From assembly GCA_026710825.1 (NCBI GenBank), contig JAPOQH010000039.1, forward strand, positions 1 to 45,437: a stretch of 45,437 nucleotides of DNA, read 5' to 3'. This document shows, one piece after another, positions 39,823 through 45,437 of this stretch. This stretch comes from Chloroflexota bacterium (GTDB lineage Bacteria; Chloroflexota; Dehalococcoidia; Lucifugimonadales; UBA3495). Made by a program: the position numbers and the translations under genes. The notes under the pieces are model-generated. The model had not been told where the DNA came from and ran no database searches. It saw only the letters and a program-made list of their open reading frames with translations. How positions within the stretch are numbered: the first letter of the stretch is position 1; each line of letters starts with the position of its first letter.

Positions 39823-40718
39823 TTACCGAAATCGTTTCCCGCTGGGAGCAATTCGGCGACTGGCGACTGGTTGTGGTCGCCGGGTTGATCGCCCTGCTGA
39901 TACTGGTCGCCGCTGCATCTTATCTCGTCTCCCGGCGCCGTCCCCAGGGCGAACCCAGGGGCAGCGCCCGCGAGCCTCTGCCCCTGCGGGAACACTTTCG
40001 TGAACTGCGGTCCCGCCTTATGATCTCCATGATCGCCCTGCTCATCGGCTCGGCGGTCTGCTTTTATTTCTACGAAGAGATCCTGACCTTGCTGATCACT
40101 CCGGCCCGAAACGTGGCCGGCGACGATGTTTCCATAATCTACACCGAGGTGACCGAACTCCTCAGCACCACTGTCAAGGTATCGCTCCTCGGCGGCTTCG
40201 TCCTTGCGCTGCCGGTGATCCTGTATCACGCCATCCGCTTCGTTGCCCCCGGTCTCACTCCCCGGGAGCGGCGCATCCTGTTTTCATTCCTGCCCGCCGC
40301 GCTCCTGGCGTTCGTCGCCGGCATGGCGTTCGGATACTTCGTCATGATCCCGCCCGCCCTGCGGTTCCTGCTCACCTTCGGCGGCGACGTCGCGGAACCG
40401 CTCATCCGAATCAGCAACATAGTCAACATAATGATTCGGTTGCTGTTCTGGTTGGGCATCGCATTCGAGACGCCCTTGGTGATGTACGTCCTTGCCACGT
40501 TGGGTATCGTCCAGGCCCGGGGGTTCGCCCGTTTCCGCCGCTTGTGGCTCGTCGTGTCGTTCGTCATCGCTGCCGCCATCACGCCCACCATCGACCCGCT
40601 GAACCAGGCCATCGTCGCCGGCCCGTTGATCGTGCTCTACGAACTTGGCGTATTGCTGGCTCGTTTCGCTGGCCGTCGCTCCCCGGCTCCGATGAACGCC
40701 GAACCCGCCAGCGAATAG
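39819..40718 (+). CDS. tatC: Twin-arginine translocase subunit TatC
   Basis: A 299-residue polytopic membrane protein, the receptor for twin-arginine signal peptides. The family's first cytoplasmic segment and helix reads LREHFRELRSRLMISMIALL (about 53-72), followed by the conserved YTEVTELLSTTVKVSLLGGF, ALPVILYHAIRFVAPGLTPRE, and the FAPGL/E-type loop plus FVAGMAFGYFVMIPPALRFL. An extra hydrophobic segment precedes the core (RLVVVAGLIALLILVAAASYLV, split here by a basic RRRP), giving one more predicted helix than the usual six. ATGA overlap with tatB. Confidence 0.9.
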   Translation: MITEIVSRWEQFGDWRLVVVAGLIALLILVAAASYLVSRRRPQGEPRGSAREPLPLREHFRELRSRLMISMIALLIGSAVCFYFYEEILTLLITPARNVAGDDVSIIYTEVTELLSTTVKVSLLGGFVLALPVILYHAIRFVAPGLTPRERRILFSFLPAALLAFVAGMAFGYFVMIPPALRFLLTFGGDVAEPLIRISNIVNIMIRLLFWLGIAFETPLVMYVLATLGIVQARGFARFRRLWLVVSFVIAAAITPTIDPLNQAIVAGPLIVLYELGVLLARFAGRRSPAPMNAEPASE

Positions 40719-40776
40719 CCCGAACCCGCCAACGCAAAGACTGACAAGATCTCCCTGTCCTCAATCCGATAGGCGC

Positions 40777-40807
40777 AAAAAAACCCTCTCCCCGATCCGG
40801 GAGAGGG
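40777..40807 (-). terminator. Rho-independent terminator of tatA
   Basis: CCCTCTCCC (40784-40792) pairs with GGGAGAGGG (40799-40807). The seven A's at 40777-40783 become a T run on the minus strand, so it terminates transcription from the convergent tatA gene and can also act on tatC from the other side. Confidence 0.9.
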
Positions 40808-40837
40808 CATTGAGAGGCCTATCTGGCGGAATCCCAC

Positions 40838-41044
40838 TCAGGGGCGTTGCTCTCCGGGGCCGCCTTCGTTCGCCGCAGTGTCTTGCCCGGGTTTGTCGTC
40901 CTCTCCGGTCACCGACGTCTTGAACGACCGGATCCCCTTGCCCAGCGCGGAACCGACGCCCGGCAGTCGCGACGCGCCGAAGATCAGCAGTACTACCAGC
41001 AGAATAATCAGAAGTTCGGGCAGCCCGAGGCCTGCGATTCGCAT
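40838..41044 (-). CDS. tatA: Twin-arginine translocase TatA subunit
   Basis: A 68-residue protein with an N-terminal membrane helix (LGLPELLIILLVVLLIFGAS), the hinge SRLPGVGSALGKG and a short amphipathic helix (LGKGIRSFKTSVTGEDDK), then an acidic tail. The Phe-Gly boundary of the hinge (FGASRLP) is the TatA signature. It forms the pore-like oligomer with TatC/TatB. It is convergent with tatC over a shared intergenic terminator and transcribed from the region at 41045 onward. AAGGAGTTG precedes the ATG. Confidence 0.93.
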   Translation of the reverse strand: MRIAGLGLPELLIILLVVLLIFGASRLPGVGSALGKGIRSFKTSVTGEDDKPGQDTAANEGGPGEQRP

Positions 41045-41468
41045 TGCGCTTCAACTCCTTGGAGGTTGCAGTCATTCTACCAGACTGGCGCGAAACTCAC
41101 CAAGACAGCCGCCCGCCGCTCAGGCCCCTTTTCAGGCTGTGCTGGGCGCGCCCGCTCCCGCCCGCCATGCGCCCAGGCGGGCTCGCCAAGTGTCCCGGCG
41201 GGCCAGCCTCTTTGAATTATCTGCCTACTCAGACGCAGTCCGCTCATGGTTAACCATACGTACCGCCGGCGAACGGCATTATTCAGAAACGTGCTTGGTC
41301 GTACGTGTTTTCTTGGCTTTGTGACAATCTAATCACCACGCTGACGGGCCACCCCAACTTGCCGCTCCTCTACCCTGCCGCTATAATGCGCGGATAAGCG
41401 CAGCCCCAATCTTGTCATCGGCTTTGGCAGTTGGCGGGTTGCGCCAAACTAGTGGGCTGGTCAGATTG
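41045..41468 (+). promoter_or_regulatory. Control region of the 2-oxo-acid dehydrogenase operon and tatA
   Basis: 424 nt without a supported gene. A perfect 12-bp palindrome ATGGTTAACCAT lies at 41246-41257. A strong promoter follows: TTGCCG (41359-41364), 17-bp spacer, TATAAT (41382-41387), with transcription expected near 41394. This gives a leader of about 75 nt to lpd at 41469. A frame start at 41412 is in the leader but does not match the family N-terminus. Confidence 0.6.
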
Positions 41469-42869
41469 ATGGCAACCGATGCAGGGTATGATGTAGCAGT
41501 TATCGGCGGCGGGCCGGGTGGCTATGTGGCCGCCATCCGAGCCGGCCAGCTCGGCCTCAAAGCCTGCGTCATTGAGCGAGAAGCCCTCGGCGGCGTTTGC
41601 CTCAACTGGGGTTGTATCCCCTCCAAGGCCCTCCTCAAAAACGCCGAAATCGTCTCCTACGTCCAGCGCGCCGACCAGTTCGGTCTCTCGTTCGACAACT
41701 TCCATGCCGACTACTCGGTGGCGATGAAGCGTAGCCGCCAGGTCGTCGACCGCATGACCCGCGGCGTCGCGTTCCTGCTCCGCAAGAACAACGTTGACCA
41801 CATCGAAGGCAACGCCCGCATCGTATCGGCGCGCGCCATCGACGTCACCGGATCCGACGGACAGGTCACCCGGGTCGCCACCCGCAACATCGTGGTCGCC
41901 ACCGGCGCAAGGCCCCGCAGTATCCCGCCCCTCCCGGTTGACGGCCAGCGGATCATCACCAGCCGCGAGAGCATCGTGGCCGAGGACGTCCCCGGCTCCA
42001 TCGCCATCATCGGTGGCGGCGCAATCGGCGTCGAGTTCGCCTACATCTACCGCATGTACGGCGCGGAAGTAACCGTCATCGAACTGCTCCCGCGCATCGT
42101 CCCCAACGAGGACGAGGAGATCAGCCAGCAGTTGGAGCGTGCCTTCAACCGCCACGGCATCAAGATGCAGACCGGCGCCGGCGTAACCAACGCCCAGTCC
42201 GACGCCGCCGGCGTTACCCTCACCATCGACCGCGATGGCGTCGAGGAAACGGCCCGGTTCGACAAGGTGCTCGTCGCCATCGGCGTCCTGCCCAACACCG
42301 AGGATCTGGGACTCGACGATGTCGGCGTCGCCACCGAGCGCGGCTACGTCAATATCGACGACAAGATGTCCACCAACGTCCCCGGTATCTACGCCGTGGG
42401 GGACGTTACGGGCAAGCTTGCGCTGGCCCACGTCGCATCCGCTCAGGGCGTGATCGCCGTAGAGACCATCGCCGGCGAGGAGACCCAGCCCCTGGATTAC
42501 ACCTACCTGCCCAAGGCCACCTATTGCCACCCCCAGGTCGCCTCCTTTGGCCTCACCGAGGCCCAGGCACGTGAGCAGGGTTACGACGTCAAGGTCGGCC
42601 GATTCAACGTCCAGGCCAGCGGCAAAGCTGCTGCCATGGGCGAAAACGACGGCATCGTCAAGCTCGTCATCGACGCCAACTACGGCGAACTCTTGGGCGG
42701 CCACATGTGCGGCCCCGAGGTCACCGAACTCCTGGCCGAACTCCAGATGACCCACCTGCTGGAGGGCACCACCACCGAACTCGGTTGGGCTGTGCATGCC
42801 CACCCCAGCGTGGCCGAAATGGTCCACGAAGCAGCCCTGGACGCCGAGGGCCGCGCACTGCATATGTAG
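41469..42869 (+). CDS. lpdA: Dihydrolipoyl dehydrogenase (E3)
   Basis: A 466-residue flavoprotein disulfide oxidoreductase reoxidising the lipoyl arm of E2 with NAD+. The FAD motif is VAVIGGGPGGYVAAIRAGQL (9-28), the redox disulfide Cys44/Cys49 in GGVCLNWGCIPSKALL, the NAD-binding GGGAIGVEFAYIYRMYGAEV, the FAD-site YAVGDVTGKLALAHVASAQ and the dimer-interface catalytic His-Glu pair in HAHPSVAEMVHEA. There is no N-terminal lipoyl domain. It is the first gene of lpd-E1alpha-E1beta-E2. The ATG at 41469 fits the family; ribosome binding is weak. Confidence 0.93.
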   Translation: MATDAGYDVAVIGGGPGGYVAAIRAGQLGLKACVIEREALGGVCLNWGCIPSKALLKNAEIVSYVQRADQFGLSFDNFHADYSVAMKRSRQVVDRMTRGVAFLLRKNNVDHIEGNARIVSARAIDVTGSDGQVTRVATRNIVVATGARPRSIPPLPVDGQRIITSRESIVAEDVPGSIAIIGGGAIGVEFAYIYRMYGAEVTVIELLPRIVPNEDEEISQQLERAFNRHGIKMQTGAGVTNAQSDAAGVTLTIDRDGVEETARFDKVLVAIGVLPNTEDLGLDDVGVATERGYVNIDDKMSTNVPGIYAVGDVTGKLALAHVASAQGVIAVETIAGEETQPLDYTYLPKATYCHPQVASFGLTEAQAREQGYDVKVGRFNVQASGKAAAMGENDGIVKLVIDANYGELLGGHMCGPEVTELLAELQMTHLLEGTTTELGWAVHAHPSVAEMVHEAALDAEGRALHM

Positions 42870-42927
42870 TCGCGTCCCAAAGCCACCGCTCTTTCCACCT
42901 ATCACAAACTGCCTGCGAGGAGGGGAT

Positions 42928-43938
42928 ATGCTCAAAGCAGCGGATGTTCCCGATCTGACCAAAGACGACTTGCTGGGCTATTACCGGCAGATGAAGCTCA
43001 TTCGCGAGTTTGAGCGAGAGTCGGAACGGCAGTACACTCGAGGCAACATCAAGGGCTTTCTCCATGTGTACAACGGCGAAGAAGCCATCGCCGTCGGCGC
43101 AATCAATACCCTCCGCGAGGACGATTACATCGTCACCCACTACCGCGACCACGGCCAAGCTCTGGCGCGCGGCATGGGCAGCAAGGAGGTCATGGCCGAA
43201 CTCATGGGCAAGGCCACCGGCTGCAGCAACGGCAAGGGCGGCTCCATGCACTTGTTCAGCGACGAGCTGAATTTCATGGGCGGTTACGCCATCGTCGGCG
43301 GGCAGTTGTGCATCGCCGCCGGCATCGCCCTCGCCGTCCAGTATCGCGGCGATGACCAGGTCGTCCTGTGTTTCTTCGGCGACGGCGCCGTCAACGAGGG
43401 CGAGTTCCACGAGGCCATGAACCTGGCCGCCATCTGGAACCTCCCCGTCATCTTCTTCTGCGAGCACAACCTCTATGGCATGGGCGCCTCCTCCAAGGAA
43501 ACCCTCGTCATGTGGGACTCCCTGCACGAGATGGCCGCCGCCTACGGCATGGACCGCTACGAGGTCGACGGCAACGACGTGCTCGAAGTCCGCGACCTCA
43601 TGAAGAAAATCAACGCTGACGTGCGCTCCGGCAAGGGCCCCGCGTTCGTCGTCGCCCGCACCTACCGCCTCCGCGGACATTCCGTCGCTGACCCCGCCAA
43701 CTACCGACCCGACGATGAGGTCGAGTATTGGGAAGCCCAGGACCCCATCCCGCGTTTCCGCGATTGGCTCACCGACGAAGGCATCGCCACCATCGAGGAC
43801 TTCGACGAAATCGATTCCAGCGTGGAAGTAGAAATCGTCGCCGCCGCTGAGTTTGGCGAGTCCTCGCCTTGGCCCGCGCCCGAAGCGCTGTACGACGCCG
43901 TTTACACCGACCGACCGACTGAGGGAATTCCCACCTAG
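42928..43938 (+). CDS. pdhA: 2-oxo acid dehydrogenase E1 component, alpha subunit
   Basis: A 336-residue ThDP-binding subunit. LLGYYRQMKLIREFERESER begins the fold. HYRDHGQALARG (71-82), GKGGSMHLF (103-110) and the ThDP/Mg motif GDGAVNEGEFHEAMNLAAIW (151-170) ending at Asn181 in FFCEHNLYGM are all present. RTYRLRGHSVADPANYR carries the phosphorylation-loop-like region. Length and order match pyruvate or acetoin dehydrogenase E1 alpha. GAGGAGGGG precedes the ATG by a few nt. The two candidates cannot be told apart from sequence; the absence of acetoin-specific genes in view favours the pyruvate type. Confidence 0.93.
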   Translation: MLKAADVPDLTKDDLLGYYRQMKLIREFERESERQYTRGNIKGFLHVYNGEEAIAVGAINTLREDDYIVTHYRDHGQALARGMGSKEVMAELMGKATGCSNGKGGSMHLFSDELNFMGGYAIVGGQLCIAAGIALAVQYRGDDQVVLCFFGDGAVNEGEFHEAMNLAAIWNLPVIFFCEHNLYGMGASSKETLVMWDSLHEMAAAYGMDRYEVDGNDVLEVRDLMKKINADVRSGKGPAFVVARTYRLRGHSVADPANYRPDDEVEYWEAQDPIPRFRDWLTDEGIATIEDFDEIDSSVEVEIVAAAEFGESSPWPAPEALYDAVYTDRPTEGIPT

Positions 43939-43967
43939 AGCTTATTGCCCACCCGGGAGGAATCATC

Positions 43968-44951
43968 ATGTCGGTCATAACCTATCGCGACGCCGTATCG
44001 TCCGTTCTCCGCGAAGCCCTCGATGAGGACGAACGCGTCTTCCTGATGGGGGAGGACATCGGCCCCTATGGCGGCGCATTCGCCGTAACCAAGGGATTCA
44101 CCGAGCGATACGGCAAAAAGCGCATCAAGGACTCCCCCCTCGCTGAATCTGTCATCGTCGGCGCCGGCGTCGGCGCTGCCATGGCCGGCCTCCGTCCCGT
44201 AGTCGAGTTGATGACCATCAACTTCAGCCTCCTGGCCATGGACCAGATCGTCAACCACGCCGCCAAGATCCGCTACATGTCCGGTGGCCAGTTCTCCATT
44301 CCCCTGATCATCCGCACCGTCACCGGGGCCGGCGCATCCGTGGGCGCGACCCACTCCCAGTCCTTTGAGGGCATGTACGCATCTATCCCCGGCCTGACCG
44401 TCGTAACCCCGGCCACTCCCAGCGATGTCATCGGCCTCTTCCGGTCCTGCCGCGAACTCAACGACCCGGTGATGTTCGTCGAGCACATCCTGCTCTACGG
44501 CACCCGTGGCGATGTTCCCAGCGTCGGCGACTATCGTGTGCCCATCGGCAAGGCCGACGTCCGCCGCACCGGCAAGGACATCACCCTCTGCGGCTACTCG
44601 CGCATGGCCAACGTCGCCGAGCAGGCCGCTGGGATCCTGGCCCAGGAGGGCATCGAGGCCGACGTCATCGACCTGCGAACCCTCAGACCCTTGGACTCCG
44701 AAACCCTGGTGAACTCGGTCAAAAAGACCCACCGGGCGCTCATGGTCGAGGAAACCACCCGCATCGGTGGCTTCGCCGGCGAACTGGTCTCCCAGATACA
44801 GGAAGACGCATTCGACTACCTGGACGCTCCAATCGCGCGCGTCGCCGGCGCCGAGGTGCCCATGCCATACTCGTACCCTCTCGAGATGGCGGCCATCCCC
44901 AGCGCCGATTCCGTAGTCGCTGCGGCCCGAAAACTGGTCAACGGTCGATAG
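43968..44951 (+). CDS. pdhB: 2-oxo acid dehydrogenase E1 component, beta subunit
   Basis: A 327-residue subunit. VFLMGEDIGPYGGAFAVTKG (24-43), DSPLAESVIVGAGVGAAMAG with catalytic Glu60, FSLLAMDQIVNHAAKIRYMS, and HSQSFEGMYASIPGLTVV are the standard E1 beta blocks. The C-terminal transketolase domain includes VIDLRTLRPLD and RALMVEE. GGGAGGA precedes the ATG, 29 nt after the E1 alpha stop. Alpha and beta form the E1 heterotetramer that decarboxylates the 2-oxo acid and reductively acylates the E2 lipoyl domain. Confidence 0.95.
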   Translation: MSVITYRDAVSSVLREALDEDERVFLMGEDIGPYGGAFAVTKGFTERYGKKRIKDSPLAESVIVGAGVGAAMAGLRPVVELMTINFSLLAMDQIVNHAAKIRYMSGGQFSIPLIIRTVTGAGASVGATHSQSFEGMYASIPGLTVVTPATPSDVIGLFRSCRELNDPVMFVEHILLYGTRGDVPSVGDYRVPIGKADVRRTGKDITLCGYSRMANVAEQAAGILAQEGIEADVIDLRTLRPLDSETLVNSVKKTHRALMVEETTRIGGFAGELVSQIQEDAFDYLDAPIARVAGAEVPMPYSYPLEMAAIPSADSVVAAARKLVNGR

Positions 44952-45013
44952 CTTTCGCAGGTCCATCCGGGGCCTGCTTCCAACCTAGCAACGCGTCAGC
45001 ACAGGAGGACAAC

Positions 45014-45437
45014 GTGGCAACCAACGTCGTCATGCCACAGATGGGATACGATATGCGGGAAGGCACCGTCGTCCGCTGGTACAAGCAGGAAGGCGAGACT
45101 GTCGACCGCGGCGAGGTAATCGCCGATATCGAGACCGATAAGGCAACCGTCGAATTCGAAGCCTACACCGGCGGCGTCATTGGGCGCATTGTCGCCCAGG
45201 AGGGCGTGGCCGTACCCGTCGGCAATCTCATCGCCATCATCACCGAGCCCGGCGAAGACGTGCCCGAAGCGGCCGCTGCCCCGGCAGCATCGGCTCCCGC
45301 CCCCGCGGCAGCGCCCGCCGCTACTGCCGCGCCAGCCCCGACGCCGGCTCCTGGACCCGCCCCCGTGGGAACGCCCGCCCCCGCCTCCTCCGACGGCCAG
45401 GCTCGGGCGTGTCCCCCCGCCCGCCCCCCCCCCCGCG
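45014..45437 (+). CDS. pdhC: Dihydrolipoamide acyltransferase (E2), 5' part
   Basis: The gene starts at a GTG with AGGAGG a few nt upstream (45003-45008) and runs off the window; 141 codons are present. The lipoyl domain is complete: VVMPQMGYDMREGTVV, VIADIETDKATVEFEA with lipoylated Lys43, and VPVGNLIAIITEPGE. An Ala/Pro-rich linker follows, as normal for E2. The last about 30 nt are nearly pure C/G (runs of up to ten C's), giving an Arg/Pro/Ala tail that may come from a sequence error at the contig edge. Confidence 0.92.
   Translation, partial: MATNVVMPQMGYDMREGTVVRWYKQEGETVDRGEVIADIETDKATVEFEAYTGGVIGRIVAQEGVAVPVGNLIAIITEPGEDVPEAAAAPAASAPAPAAAPAATAAPAPTPAPGPAPVGTPAPASSDGQARACPPARPPPR

Noticed and set aside
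41412..41468. N-terminal extension of dihydrolipoyl dehydrogenase from 41412
   Set aside because: The extra residues do not resemble a lipoyl domain or targeting signal and the start is only about 18 nt from the predicted transcription start without a ribosome binding site.
1..45437. Selenoprotein genes with in-frame TGA
   Set aside because: Because selC is present I looked for genes split by TGA or shortened at a redox motif. All recognised genes end at normal family positions, and thioredoxin has Cys; none was found.

Overview
This is a GC-rich, gene-dense window (about 50 protein genes, one tRNA) from a bacterial chromosome. Gene content suggests an oxidatively metabolising heterotroph. 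It includes a 2-oxoacid:ferredoxin oxidoreductase subunit, an FMN 2-hydroxy-acid dehydrogenase, LutABC-type lactate utilisation, tandem M20 amidohydrolases, a DUF917/hydantoinase pair, thiolase with a DUF35 partner, a PQQ-type sugar dehydrogenase, a Tat system and a pyruvate-dehydrogenase-type operon. This mix of paralogous catabolic families, together with lipoproteins and no outer-membrane genes, resembles the Chloroflexota (SAR202/Dehalococcoidia-like). That assignment is an inference from gene content; no rRNA or ribosomal protein is present to confirm it.

Layout. 1-2.5 kb: the 3' end of a pyruvate:ferredoxin oxidoreductase beta gene, a small possible DNA-binding protein behind a palindrome-bearing promoter, and an FMN 2-hydroxy-acid dehydrogenase. 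2.5-7.2 kb (minus strand): alpha/beta hydrolase, TenA, PIG-L deacetylase, double-hotdog protein, ten-repeat TPR protein and GNAT acetyltransferase. The PIG-L/TenA/hydrolase trio is compactly arranged and could be a pyrimidine (thiamin) salvage unit. 7.2-15.3 kb: M20 peptidase, RNase D, HpcH/HpaI aldolase, thiolase plus DUF35 protein, acyl-CoA synthetase-like ligase, orphan P-II protein, EVE-domain protein. 15.3-18.8 kb (minus): ThDP-dependent decarboxylase-like enzyme, two tandem VOC proteins, alpha/beta hydrolase. 18.9-21.5 kb: NifS/IscS cysteine desulfurase, lipoprotein, polyprenol-kinase-like membrane protein. 21.5-24.3 kb: two paralogous M20 amidohydrolases. 24.4-26.1 kb: glycerate kinase (possibly leaderless) and an SRPBCC protein. 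26.1-29.9 kb (minus): lutA-lutB-lutC followed by a degenerate nucleotidyltransferase and a HEPN protein. 29.9-33.3 kb: unknown protein, DUF917, hydantoinase A. 33.4-35.9 kb: sugar dehydrogenase lipoprotein and a methyltransferase with an exact 45-bp internal duplication.

The most unusual stretch is 35.9-37.5 kb. A selenocysteine tRNA gene (selC, anticodon TCA) lies 12 nt downstream of trxA on the minus strand and is followed by a strong terminator. The last 16-17 nt of selC plus that flank (90 bp in all) are repeated 933 bp away. Between the two copies sits a two-gene cassette with good ribosome binding sites, encoding a wHTH-like/membrane protein and a coiled-coil protein, with no integrase. 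This looks like a very small element that used selC as an attachment site.

37.6-41 kb: an unusual fusion of an RlmD/RumA-type RNA uracil methyltransferase with a Maf nucleotide pyrophosphatase, translationally coupled to tatA/B and tatC, with a second tatA convergent to it. 41-45.4 kb: a consensus promoter drives lpd, E1 alpha, E1 beta and the start of the E2 gene, which runs off the window in a C-rich tract.
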